Shown here piece by piece: positions 20,438-29,370 of a DNA stretch of 64,000 nucleotides. Every line of letters begins with the position of its first letter. Within the stretch, counting starts at the first letter, position 1. The notes beneath the pieces are model-generated. The model saw only the letters and a list, made by a program, of their open reading frames with translations, did not search any database and was not told the DNA's origin. Source of the DNA: a virus; IMG/VR virus record IMGVR_UViG_3300020204_000036, positions 19,771 through 83,770 of that record, one strand, 5' to 3'. Made by a program: the position numbers and the translations under genes.

Positions 20438-22045
20438 ATGGCAGATATTCTTTTAGAAAGTTGTTGTTATCCTGGGTTACAATATTATACCGATGAGTCA
20501 AATTGGACGGGAGCCACTTCTGCAGTGACAACGGTTTTTTCTGTTACTTATGATTCTGTCGTAGTTTCAGGTTGTTATACAATAGTATCTGCGTTCACTT
20601 CCGGATTTACATCAACTAGCATAGTCCCTGATGGGGTATATACTCAAGTAACAGGATGCACAGACCCATTTTGTGCAACAGGACAATGTTGTTCAAATGA
20701 GTATTGTGTTCAAATTAACGATGTAAATTTTTCAGCATATAGTGGTAGTTATGTTGTGGCCGGAAGTTATAATTCCTTACCTTTTTTTACAGGTGGAACA
20801 CAACCTGGATACATTTATAAAGGACCAACAAAATGGTGTTTAGGAACTTCTGCAGGCACAGGTTGTTATTTCTTTGGGCAAGACCCAACTCTATCACCTT
20901 GTCCAAATTTATACACGGACTTGTTTTATGAAGGTCCTTGTGGAACACCACTACCAACTCCAACGCCCGTTTGTGATATATTTGATTTTGAAGTTGACGT
21001 GTTATGTGTGACACCAACTCCGACTCCAACACCAACACCAACACCAACTCCGACCCCTACACCCACACCATCACCAACACCTGATATATGTTCAGGATTT
21101 ACTGTTGATATTACGGTTAGTGGAACAACACCAACTCCTACGCCAACACCTACTCCCACCCCTACTCCAACGCCAACAATTAATTTAACGGGAGAAACGG
21201 TAACATTTACAATAGATGATGGAAACTTTGTATGTTTTAGAGTTAAAGAGTTAAGAGATTGTAATGAAAACGTAACTTATTATGTTTCGGGTTCTTTAGA
21301 TATATCAGGAACACCAATAACAACAGGTCAGACGTTCTTAGGAGTTATTAATGACCAATTGAAATGTGCAACTTACATACAAGATACAACTGCAAGTCCA
21401 AATGCTACAATTAAACTTGTTGTTTCGGCATACACAGGATGTACGGTTTGTCCAACACCAACACCTACACCAACACCTACACCAACTCCCACACCAACTC
21501 CGACACCTACACCAACTCCAACGCCTACATTCGCGCCAGGAACTTACTTTGTGTTTACATCTTGTACTACAACATCGATGATTACACAAACAGCTTATCC
21601 ACCAACTAATCTTGACCCAGGAGAAGTAATTAGAGATTATTCTGGAAATTGTTATAGTTATGTAGGATATTTTATAAATTATATTCCACCTTCAGGTTAT
21701 ATTGTGGTAAATGAAGACAGATTTACAGCGACAACAGCAACAACATACGTTGATTGTGCTGAATGTTTATTAGTCGAACCGCTAGTTGTAACATTTAATA
21801 CTTGGATTGGAAGTGGGGCATATTCGGTAAATTGCCCTGGATGCCAATTAACTAACTTTGGTCTACAAACAATATTCTATACACACCCATCGGTTAATCA
21901 AATACAAACAGGAGTGACCGTGTATAGTAATTCGTCATTGTTATATCCGTTAACAATTGACTATATCAGATACGGAAATAAAATTTATAGTGTTAATAAT
22001 AGTGGTGTTATCACTGAGTTTTGCACAGTAAACGGAGTTTGTTAA
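20438..22045 (+). CDS. Tail fibre protein with Thr-Pro repeat linkers
   Basis: 535 residues with three (TP)n tracts at about residues 191-215, 230-247 and 338-364 separating Cys-containing beta domains. Alternating Thr-Pro linkers form stiff extended rods and are classic O-glycosylation acceptors. The N-terminal domain is Cys-rich (ESCCYPGLQYY, GQCCSNEYC). No signal peptide. Two glycosyltransferase genes lie directly upstream. Likely a receptor-binding fibre or side spike with variable-length stalks; slippage in the repeated DNA would change stalk length. Confidence 0.72.
   Translation: MADILLESCCYPGLQYYTDESNWTGATSAVTTVFSVTYDSVVVSGCYTIVSAFTSGFTSTSIVPDGVYTQVTGCTDPFCATGQCCSNEYCVQINDVNFSAYSGSYVVAGSYNSLPFFTGGTQPGYIYKGPTKWCLGTSAGTGCYFFGQDPTLSPCPNLYTDLFYEGPCGTPLPTPTPVCDIFDFEVDVLCVTPTPTPTPTPTPTPTPTPTPSPTPDICSGFTVDITVSGTTPTPTPTPTPTPTPTPTINLTGETVTFTIDDGNFVCFRVKELRDCNENVTYYVSGSLDISGTPITTGQTFLGVINDQLKCATYIQDTTASPNATIKLVVSAYTGCTVCPTPTPTPTPTPTPTPTPTPTPTPTPTFAPGTYFVFTSCTTTSMITQTAYPPTNLDPGEVIRDYSGNCYSYVGYFINYIPPSGYIVVNEDRFTATTATTYVDCAECLLVEPLVVTFNTWIGSGAYSVNCPGCQLTNFGLQTIFYTHPSVNQIQTGVTVYSNSSLLYPLTIDYIRYGNKIYSVNNSGVITEFCTVNGVC
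21011..21081 (+). repeat. Thr-Pro codon repeat tract 1
   Basis: Tandem ACN-CCN hexamer repeats inside the fibre gene. Third positions vary between units, so the tract is maintained as protein sequence more than as identical DNA. Confidence 0.85.
21127..21178 (+). repeat. Thr-Pro codon repeat tract 2
   Basis: Second ACN-CCN hexamer tract in the fibre gene, about nine dipeptide units. Confidence 0.85.
21452..21529 (+). repeat. Thr-Pro codon repeat tract 3
   Basis: Third and longest ACN-CCN tract in the fibre gene, about thirteen dipeptide units. Confidence 0.85.
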
Positions 22046-22046
22046 T

Positions 22047-22337
22047 ATGCCAACAATTGTCACAATAAATACAATAACTTCAGGAACAAGCCCATATGAT
22101 GTTTGGGTGTGTGATGCATGTGGAATTTATGGCACTTGTCAATATATAGACACATTTATAACAACACCCTATTCATTTACATTACCTGTTTCCTTTGAAT
22201 CTATGGATAGTTATGTTGTTAAAGTAATTGATGATAATGGTTGTGAATTCTGTTATGATGGACTTTGTAATTATAAACAGTTTCAAGACTTAATATGTTT
22301 TGAATTCGAAGACGGAATACCTTATGATTTTCAATAA
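22047..22337 (+). CDS. Stand-alone SprB-like mini-protein
   Basis: 96 residues, one base after the fibre gene. It contains TITSGTSPYDVWVCDACG and VKVIDDNGCEFCYDGLC, which make it a longer paralogue of the two mini-proteins at 17744 and 17957, with an added Phe-rich tail. Six or seven cysteines suggest either metal binding or disulphides formed after release. Function unknown; probably a virion component. Confidence 0.7.
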   Translation: MPTIVTINTITSGTSPYDVWVCDACGIYGTCQYIDTFITTPYSFTLPVSFESMDSYVVKVIDDNGCEFCYDGLCNYKQFQDLICFEFEDGIPYDFQ

Positions 22338-22344
22338 ACTATGA

Positions 22345-22356
22345 TATATATAAAAT
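22345..22356 (+). promoter_or_regulatory. Late-type element variant TATATATAAAAT
   Basis: One base differs from the TATTTATAAAAT consensus. It ends 6 nt before the ATG of the beta-roll fibre gene. Confidence 0.48.
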
Positions 22357-22362
22357 AAAAAA

Positions 22363-23940
22363 ATGGCAACTTTAACATCGAGGACATTGACTACTGGGGC
22401 ATCACTAAATGACCTTATACACATTGTAATAACGGGAGACACATCACAAAGTCCAAGTGGCTCATCATATAAGGCATCATTAAGTCAGTTGGTGCCTTTG
22501 TTTGGAGGGTCACCTGACGTATATTTAACAGGGGGGACTGCGGTTTCTTCAGGAGGAACAATTACGTTTACAAATAGTACAGGTGGAACCTTTACAGTTT
22601 CAGGGCTTACAACACCATTTACAGGTGGTTCGGGAAATTGTATTACAAGTTTTTACACTGAAAATATTCATGCATGTGTTGATGAAATAACAGTACATAA
22701 TAGAGTTCAATCAACAGGTTCTGACGCTCAATCACTTTTAAGTTTTGCTTTTGGTGGAAATGTTCAGGCTTTAAACAGATACACACATGCCGAAGGAATT
22801 GATACTATAGCCTCTGGAGATACTTCACATGCCGAGGGCTCAGGAACTAAATCATTTGGACAATTTTCACATAGTGAAGGTACTGATACAAGAGCAGGTA
22901 CAAACACTGCATATTTGGCGACAGGTTTAACTTCAGGTGTTTTTTATTTGGACAGTACCTACGGTAATGTTAGCGCAAACTTTACCTCTGATTTATTTAT
23001 ATGGATTCACGATTTACCATTTGGTGGTTCTTTGACAGATAGCTTTAAAAAAGTGTCAGGAAGTACCTTTAGTGGCGGTCAAACTTTAGTTTATTTGTAC
23101 GATACAGGTTTGACTGCAACAAATAACTTATACATAGGAGATACTGCAATACCTGATTTGTGGCAGGGTAATGAGACTGCTGGAGGTAGAAGTGCATCTG
23201 TTAAAGGTTTTGCGTCAGGTGCTATTGGCACAAACTCATTTGCTTCAGGACAAGGTAGTTTTTCAATGGGTTGGAATTCATTTACGGCTAATAAAGGGAA
23301 TAAGGCGTTTGGAAATGCATCGACAGCTTTTGGAACATCAAATAATGTCTACGGAACAAGTTCAGTCTCTTTTGGAGACTCAAACATATTGGAAGGAGCG
23401 TCTTCAATAACAACAGGAAATAGTAATGAAGTATATGGTGATTTTTCATTCGCAGGCGGTGCTGACAATATTATAAATGGACAAACATCTTTTGTATTTG
23501 GTCAACAAAATACAACAAATAATGAACAAGGTGCTATTTTAGCGGGCAATAATAATCTTGTACAGAGCGGAGACACTACCAATTCAACAATTTTAGGTGG
23601 GAAAAATAACACAATAACTGGCTTGGCACCAAGTGACCCCGTATATGACTCTTCAGTAATAGGTGGTTCGGGCAACACTGTACAATCTTATAGTTCGGTG
23701 ATTGTTGGAGGTGAAGGAAATACTTTGACAGGTAGTAGAAGCGTTGTCCTTGGTGGTACTGGAATAAGTGCTACCGCATCAGACACAGCATACGCCCCAA
23801 ATATTGTTTTAGCATTTTCAGGAACCCCATCAGGTAGTTTAGACACATTAGGAGAACCTGGTTCTTTACTATGGGACGATAGTTATTTTTACTATAAAGA
23901 CAACACAGGTTGGAAAAGATTAAGCGGAGCAACTTGGTAA
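22363..23940 (+). CDS. Tail fibre with YadA-like beta-roll head repeats
   Basis: 525 residues. From about residue 140 it shows the 14-15-residue repeat of trimeric autotransporter adhesin heads (HAEGIDTIASGDTSHAEGSG, FSHSEGTDTRAG) and continues from about residue 270 with related short units (ASGAIGTNSFASGQGSFSMG, VYGTSSVSFGDSNI). Such left-handed beta-rolls trimerise and occur in phage fibres as shafts or tips. The N-terminal 50 residues (TSRTLTTGASLNDLIHIV) probably attach to the tail, and the C-terminal LLWDDSYFYYKDNTGWKRL resembles fibre tip ends. Receptor not known. Confidence 0.78.
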   Translation: MATLTSRTLTTGASLNDLIHIVITGDTSQSPSGSSYKASLSQLVPLFGGSPDVYLTGGTAVSSGGTITFTNSTGGTFTVSGLTTPFTGGSGNCITSFYTENIHACVDEITVHNRVQSTGSDAQSLLSFAFGGNVQALNRYTHAEGIDTIASGDTSHAEGSGTKSFGQFSHSEGTDTRAGTNTAYLATGLTSGVFYLDSTYGNVSANFTSDLFIWIHDLPFGGSLTDSFKKVSGSTFSGGQTLVYLYDTGLTATNNLYIGDTAIPDLWQGNETAGGRSASVKGFASGAIGTNSFASGQGSFSMGWNSFTANKGNKAFGNASTAFGTSNNVYGTSSVSFGDSNILEGASSITTGNSNEVYGDFSFAGGADNIINGQTSFVFGQQNTTNNEQGAILAGNNNLVQSGDTTNSTILGGKNNTITGLAPSDPVYDSSVIGGSGNTVQSYSSVIVGGEGNTLTGSRSVVLGGTGISATASDTAYAPNIVLAFSGTPSGSLDTLGEPGSLLWDDSYFYYKDNTGWKRLSGATW

Positions 23941-23941
23941 T

Positions 23942-25516
23942 ATGGGATTATTAAGTGGAAATAGTTGTAATATAATAACACTCCTACCTTTGGGGTTAGA
24001 TTGTGACAGCATTAATGCATCAACACCCGATTCCACAAATGGTCTTATAACTCTTTATGTTACAGGAGGAACACCACCATATAATATTTCTTGGAGCAAT
24101 GGGGCCCAAGGGTCTTTAATAACAAACTTACTACCTGGCGATTATACCGCAACCGTTATAGATTATTATGGTGATTTTACAGGAAGGACAACTTGTAGTG
24201 TTGACTATGATAGTTTTTACTTAGAACAATTTGAAGATTGCCAAAATTCAGGAAACTTTGTTTATTATGTTGCAGATTTACCATCTACTTTTGTTGATGG
24301 TAAAGTTTATAGTTTAACAACACAAACAGGTTGTTGGACACATAGTGGTCAAACACTTTATACAGGACAATCATATGTAAATAATTTTGCAGTCGTGTCA
24401 ACAGGGCCATTTGATACTTGTTCAGATTGTTTACCACCACCAGTACCACCTCCGGTTTATCCACAAAATCTTTGTTTTGAATATACACCATCACCGAATA
24501 CAACTTATTTAACTACCTACTCGAGTGGGTCTACAATTAATGGTTATCCATCTTGGACAAGTTCAACTACAACAATGTATTATAATACAGGAAACACAAG
24601 ATGGGAAATTAGTGGATGGACTAATTCAGGAGTTCCTGCATTACTTCAACCCACAACACCACCAACAGGTAATTGGTCACTACTTGGAACACTACCTGCA
24701 ACGATATTTGTTAGCACAGGAGTTTGTACAACACCACCACTTACATTATCAGTAACAACAACACAACCGACTTGTTCAAATACAAGTAATGGTGTGATAA
24801 ACGTTACAGGTTATGGTGGAGTTCCTTCATACACTTACTCAATAAATGGGGTAAATTATCAAGTATCAAATGTATTTTTAGGTTTGGGGGCTGGAAATTA
24901 TACAGTTTACATTAAAGATACTAACAATACGGTAACAGCACAATCGGTTACGTTGACGCCTCAAAACGCATTCACTAATTACGTTTTGAATTTAAGTTTG
25001 ACGCCTTTGGCAAATCAAATAAATGTTGGTACAACGGTAACGAAAACTTGGTATTATCAAATAAATGTAACGCCAACACTTCCAGCAGGTCGAACAGTAA
25101 ATTTCACAATTAATACAGCGGTTGGTTTCACGGGGAAAACATTCATAACAAACTTACCAATAATTACAAACTCAATAACAGCAACAACTACAGGAAGTGC
25201 AACATTAAGCTCTCCTGTTAACTCAACTGTTATATCAACAGGATTAAGTAGACCATCTTGTTTAACTTCATTTATTTATTACAGTTCTTACACAAATACT
25301 TATACTGCGACCATTTCATCGGGAGGTATTATTAATGGAGTTATCACACAATTTATTGATACACCAACAATGGAGTTTAGAGGATGTGAATTAGAAGGAT
25401 ATATATTGGATTCCGTTTCAATTACAAATGTTACTATAACTCCATCAACATGTAGTGGTATAAGTGTAAATGGTTCGCCTAAAACAATGCCTTTACAAAA
25501 AATAGGTTTGTCTTAA
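23942..25516 (+). CDS. Tail adhesin with SprB-like repeats and Pro-rich linker
   Basis: 524 residues. One repeat is at about residues 25-78 (LYVTGGTPPYNISWSNGAQG then LLPGDYTATVID), a proline linker (PPPVPPPVYP) is near residue 165, and another repeat is at about 278-335 (YGGVPSYTYSINGVNYQ, LGAGNYTVYIKD). The C-terminal 180 residues are Thr/Asn-rich beta sequence. It starts one base after the beta-roll fibre gene and probably completes the receptor-binding complex. Confidence 0.7.
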   Translation: MGLLSGNSCNIITLLPLGLDCDSINASTPDSTNGLITLYVTGGTPPYNISWSNGAQGSLITNLLPGDYTATVIDYYGDFTGRTTCSVDYDSFYLEQFEDCQNSGNFVYYVADLPSTFVDGKVYSLTTQTGCWTHSGQTLYTGQSYVNNFAVVSTGPFDTCSDCLPPPVPPPVYPQNLCFEYTPSPNTTYLTTYSSGSTINGYPSWTSSTTTMYYNTGNTRWEISGWTNSGVPALLQPTTPPTGNWSLLGTLPATIFVSTGVCTTPPLTLSVTTTQPTCSNTSNGVINVTGYGGVPSYTYSINGVNYQVSNVFLGLGAGNYTVYIKDTNNTVTAQSVTLTPQNAFTNYVLNLSLTPLANQINVGTTVTKTWYYQINVTPTLPAGRTVNFTINTAVGFTGKTFITNLPIITNSITATTTGSATLSSPVNSTVISTGLSRPSCLTSFIYYSSYTNTYTATISSGGIINGVITQFIDTPTMEFRGCELEGYILDSVSITNVTITPSTCSGISVNGSPKTMPLQKIGLS

Positions 25517-25537
25517 AATAAATTTATAAAAAAAATA

Positions 25538-25549
25538 TATTTATAAAAT
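25538..25549 (+). promoter_or_regulatory. Late-type element TATTTATAAAAT
   Basis: Consensus copy that ends directly at the ATG of the 737-residue tail gene, leaving no room for a leader with a ribosome-binding site. Confidence 0.6.
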
Positions 25550-27763
25550 ATGTCATATATAATCAAAAATACCTCAGCGTTAATTAACACCATAATCACT
25601 GACGCGGCCAGAAAAAAAATATCGCAAGGTAAATTTGACATTTCTTATTTTGAATTAGGTGATAGTGAAGTTTGTTATAATTGTACAAGTAATACGGATT
25701 ATGTCCAACTTAATGTTTTGATGCCCCAATACAACGCACAAAACTTAGCTCCGATTCCTGAAAAAAATAGAATGCAAGTTAAATATCCATTGTTTGTGGA
25801 CTCAACATCAGGTAGCACCTTGGGAGTTCCATTTGATGCGTCTTACATAGATAATGTATTTAATAGTGCTGCTCCTCGTGGATTCTTAACAGGTTCAACA
25901 GGCTCTCCTGTTGTTTTTAGTGCCTATACATCTTCAGCATATACGATTAATCCTAATTTTCTTGTTTCTAATTCGGCGGTAACTTCGGGAGATGTATTAA
26001 CATTAACATATTCAAGTATTGACCCAACAGTTTCAGGCACAGTTACAAATGGAATGTTTTTATTTTTATTTGGAACAGATAACATACAACCATTTACAGG
26101 AGCTGCGCCAATTTTTAGTTATGTTGTAGTTGGTGTAACAGGTGATACATCTACAGCGACCACTGTAAATATTCAAGTGGATAGACAATTACCTAACTTT
26201 AGTGGGATGGGATATACTGGTGACTCGAGAGTTATCTTCTATCCATCAGGTATGACAGTAATTTATGACTCTTTTACTCCTGAACCTTATTGGCATCCAA
26301 ATGTCTTCAATTTTGAAACAAATTGTGATGTTTCACAAAATGATGTTAAAGTTTGGAATATGAACATTCCTTGGACAGAATCACCTGCAGGAATATTCAA
26401 CACTGTGAATCAAGATTTTAACCAATTTGCATCTACAGGATATACAGGTTCTAAAGAATATTTGGGTTACTATTCCGATAGTGGTCAAACAGATACAGAT
26501 TCGGTATATTTTTATAATTCATTTTCTGAAAAAATAACTCTAAAACCATCTGAACAAAAGGCCATTGCGATTGTACATTATACAAATCAAGCGATTGATA
26601 ACTATTATGGTGAAAAGTTTGCAATGCAAGATTTTGACGCAAATAATCCAGGGAATACAGGTCAAGCAAGAAACTTTAAACTTTCCATTCCGTGGTTAAT
26701 GTGGCACAAAAACCCAAGTGGTACAACAGGTGAAGTATTTTACACAGACCCATCAGGTTTTACTAGTTTAAATTTATTTACACCTCATTACATTGAGTCT
26801 AAAAAAAGTATAAACTTTAATGCCCCTGGTTTAAGATACTACCATCTTTGGGACACTCACCCAAATACAAATGGAATACCTAATAGAATTGGTAAAGTTT
26901 TCACTGATTTGAAAATTATAGTTTTTGATGATGATGAAATAGTGGCAGCACTTAATTACAAGTCAAATAGAAGTTGGACTTTACCGGCACCTAAATTGGG
27001 GTTAGTAACTCCTAATACCTTTAGTGGTGTTTTAGGTGGGGTTCAGGGATTATTAACAGGAAATACTGAAACATTATTTTTAACATATAGATTTAATAAC
27101 TCAGCATTTACAAATTCACTTCACTGTAATTACTACCAAACAATCACAGGGAACGACCAAAGTTTATTACCGGGAGCTTCTGATATTCTTGTTAGATTCG
27201 GGAATGAGTTTCCATTTTTACAAGTTCCTTCAGTTGGATTACCTTCAGGATTTACTGCAAATGAAATTAAGTTATTGGCTCAAAAAGTCACAACTGCAAC
27301 AACAAGACCCGATGTGACCCAATGGAGAGAAATTGATGTAACATCACAATTATCAGCAACAACCGTTGGTGGTTATTTAACGGTAACAGGTTTAACTGGA
27401 ACAACCTTGCAGTTAACCAAAAACATGTATGACACTGCACCAATATATGACCTTAATGATTATATAACGTTACCCGTATTAAATCAAACAGGAATAACCT
27501 TAAACTTTGGTGGTGAATTCTTCTTTTTTGGGACAATTGAAACAGATATTCAAGCAACAATATATGTTATGAACTTCTTATGTAATTTAGGTCAAACACA
27601 ATTCTTCGATTCTTCAAACCCAACTTGGGACGGAACAACACCACCTTACGTTACTGAAGTTGCACTTTACAATGCAAACAAAGAACTTATGGTTATTTCT
27701 AAGATACAATCACCTGAAAAAAGACAAGGTGTCCAGCAGTATCCTATTAAGTACGATTTTTAA
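25550..27763 (+). CDS. Large tail fibre/baseplate protein, unknown family
   Basis: 737 residues. The N-terminus (NTSALINTIITDAARKKISQ, then FDISYFELGDSEVCYN) and the C-terminal VTEVALYNANKELMVISKIQ resemble the base-attachment domains of tail fibre/collar proteins, where a tevaLyd.nn.l block is common. The middle is mixed beta sequence with Gly/Thr-rich strands. It ends the structural block and is followed six bases later by the resolvase gene. A proximal fibre or fibre-connector role is the best guess. Confidence 0.62.
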   Translation: MSYIIKNTSALINTIITDAARKKISQGKFDISYFELGDSEVCYNCTSNTDYVQLNVLMPQYNAQNLAPIPEKNRMQVKYPLFVDSTSGSTLGVPFDASYIDNVFNSAAPRGFLTGSTGSPVVFSAYTSSAYTINPNFLVSNSAVTSGDVLTLTYSSIDPTVSGTVTNGMFLFLFGTDNIQPFTGAAPIFSYVVVGVTGDTSTATTVNIQVDRQLPNFSGMGYTGDSRVIFYPSGMTVIYDSFTPEPYWHPNVFNFETNCDVSQNDVKVWNMNIPWTESPAGIFNTVNQDFNQFASTGYTGSKEYLGYYSDSGQTDTDSVYFYNSFSEKITLKPSEQKAIAIVHYTNQAIDNYYGEKFAMQDFDANNPGNTGQARNFKLSIPWLMWHKNPSGTTGEVFYTDPSGFTSLNLFTPHYIESKKSINFNAPGLRYYHLWDTHPNTNGIPNRIGKVFTDLKIIVFDDDEIVAALNYKSNRSWTLPAPKLGLVTPNTFSGVLGGVQGLLTGNTETLFLTYRFNNSAFTNSLHCNYYQTITGNDQSLLPGASDILVRFGNEFPFLQVPSVGLPSGFTANEIKLLAQKVTTATTRPDVTQWREIDVTSQLSATTVGGYLTVTGLTGTTLQLTKNMYDTAPIYDLNDYITLPVLNQTGITLNFGGEFFFFGTIETDIQATIYVMNFLCNLGQTQFFDSSNPTWDGTTPPYVTEVALYNANKELMVISKIQSPEKRQGVQQYPIKYDF

Positions 27764-27769
27764 TTTTAT

Positions 27770-28375
27770 ATGGGAACAAAATCAGATTTAAAGAACTCAC
27801 CAAAAGTTCTTGGCTTAGACATATCAACAAAAACAATCGGGTGGTCTTTATTTGACATTCAATCAAAAGAATTATTAGAATTAACACATTTTTCACCAAT
27901 AATAAAACCTAAACCTGAAGATAAAATTCAAGAATTATTGTTGAAAGTTGTTTCTTTCGAAGAAAAACTTCAAAATTACAGAAACCTTGGAATAACTAAA
28001 GTTGTTATTGAAGAACCATTATTAAATTCAAATAACGTATGGACGGTAGGAACACTACTTAGATATAATTCAATGATTACAAAATCCATATACGATGTAT
28101 TAGGAATTGTCCCAAATTATATTTCAACATATAACTCAAGAAAATACGCTTGGTCTGATTTGGTTCAAAAAAACGACAAAGACAAGTTTGTATTATTTGG
28201 TGGATTACCAAAAGATGTCGATAAAAAAGAAATTATTTGGAAAAAAGTTTCAGATAAAGAACCACAAATTACATGGCAACTTACAAGAAATAATACTTTA
28301 AAAAAAGAGTGTTATGATATGGCCGATTCTTATACTTGTGTTCTTGGTTATATGAAAGAACAAAAAATTTGGTAA
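27770..28375 (+). CDS. RuvC-like Holliday junction resolvase
   Basis: 201 residues of RNase H fold. The first strand carries GLDISTKTIGWSLFD with the catalytic Asp at about residue 17, the second acidic site is in KVVIEEPLL at about residue 84, and the C-terminal YDMADSYTCVLGY supplies the last Asp. These are the spaced acidic residues of RuvC/YqgF-like nucleases used by phages to resolve branched DNA before packaging. It sits at the start of the replication block, next to the primase. Family level is solid; the substrate is inferred. Confidence 0.82.
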   Translation: MGTKSDLKNSPKVLGLDISTKTIGWSLFDIQSKELLELTHFSPIIKPKPEDKIQELLLKVVSFEEKLQNYRNLGITKVVIEEPLLNSNNVWTVGTLLRYNSMITKSIYDVLGIVPNYISTYNSRKYAWSDLVQKNDKDKFVLFGGLPKDVDKKEIIWKKVSDKEPQITWQLTRNNTLKKECYDMADSYTCVLGYMKEQKIW

Positions 28376-28426
28376 ACTAAATTTTATTTATCGTTTTATT
28401 AGCCGATAATATTACATTTGACAAAC

Positions 28427-28456
28427 CCACCCTATACACCTATCTTTTAAGGGTGG
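28427..28456 (+). promoter_or_regulatory. Hairpin covering the primase GTG start
   Basis: A 7-bp stem (28427-28433 with 28450-28456) with a 16-nt loop contains the GTG start codon at 28453 in its 3' arm. A TACATTTG -7-like box lies just upstream (28413-28420) but lacks a good -33 partner. The arrangement would allow start-codon masking. Confidence 0.45.
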
Positions 28457-29370
28457 AAGCAGAAGAACTAATCATAGACCTTATAACAAACATTTTTGGA
28501 GAACCAAAGATGATAAATGAAATCAGAGGACAAATCTCTGTTGATTGTCCTGTATGTTCGCACGAGATAAAAGGATTAGATAAAGGCGATGGTAAAGGTA
28601 ACCTTGAAATAAATTACCAACAACACATATTCAAATGTTGGTCTTGCGGTGAAACTCACGGAACTCACGGACATTTAGGAAAACTTATTGATAAGTTTGG
28701 TTCAAAAAAAGACAAGAAAATCTATAAGTTAATTAGACCTGATGAATTTGAAAAAAAAGAAAAAGTCTATAAAAAACTTGAATTACCAAAAGAGTACAAA
28801 AAGTTTGATGAGGTCCACCCACTTCATATTCCAAGAAAAGAAGCCATAAATTACCTACATAAACGGGGAATTTCCGATTATATAATCGAAAAATATCAAA
28901 TTGGTTTTTGTTTGGAAGGTGAATATGCTGGAAGAATAGTAGTTCCTTCGTTTGATAAAAAAGGAGAACTCAATTTCTTTGTTTCAAGGTCTTGGAACCT
29001 AAGAAGTAAATTAAAATACAAAAACCCTGAAGCATCAAAAGACTTTTTAATTTTTAATGAAAGTTTAATTGATTGGAAAAAAGACATTTATTTAGTTGAA
29101 GGTGTATTTGATAGTTTCTTTTTAGATAACTCCATTTGTTTATTAGGAAAGTTTCTAAATGACAACCTTTGGGAAAAATTATACACAAAAGCAAAAAAAA
29201 ATATAATAGTTTGTTTGGATGGTGATGCATACACCGATGCAAAAAACTTATATGATAAACTAAACGGCGGTGTACTTTACAATAGAGTGAAGTTAGTAAA
29301 ACTACCAAAAGATAAAGATGTCTGTGATTTAAAAGGAGACATAGAAAAATATTACGTAGAATTCAAATGA
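28453..29370 (+). CDS. DnaG-type DNA primase
   Basis: 305 residues. An N-terminal zinc-binding domain is visible as CPVCSHE at about residue 32 and CWSCGE at about residue 61. The TOPRIM core shows an acidic YLVEGVFDSFF at about residue 214 and VCLDGDAY at about residue 255. It primes lagging-strand synthesis with a phage helicase encoded elsewhere. The protein is shorter than bacterial DnaG because it lacks the C-terminal helicase-binding domain, as in T4 gp61-like primases. The start is ambiguous: GTG at 28453 lies inside a hairpin, and the next ATG at 28510 would cut 19 residues but keep the zinc site. Confidence 0.85.
   Translation: MEAEELIIDLITNIFGEPKMINEIRGQISVDCPVCSHEIKGLDKGDGKGNLEINYQQHIFKCWSCGETHGTHGHLGKLIDKFGSKKDKKIYKLIRPDEFEKKEKVYKKLELPKEYKKFDEVHPLHIPRKEAINYLHKRGISDYIIEKYQIGFCLEGEYAGRIVVPSFDKKGELNFFVSRSWNLRSKLKYKNPEASKDFLIFNESLIDWKKDIYLVEGVFDSFFLDNSICLLGKFLNDNLWEKLYTKAKKNIIVCLDGDAYTDAKNLYDKLNGGVLYNRVKLVKLPKDKDVCDLKGDIEKYYVEFK

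Noticed and set aside
20926-21159. Minus-strand Gly-Val-repeat ORF
   Set aside because: It is the reverse complement of the Thr-Pro codon repeats of the fibre gene, a shadow frame.
21011-21529. Repeat arrays as a CRISPR candidate
   Set aside because: Hexamer codon repeats in frame within a gene, with no spacers of constant length and no cas genes.
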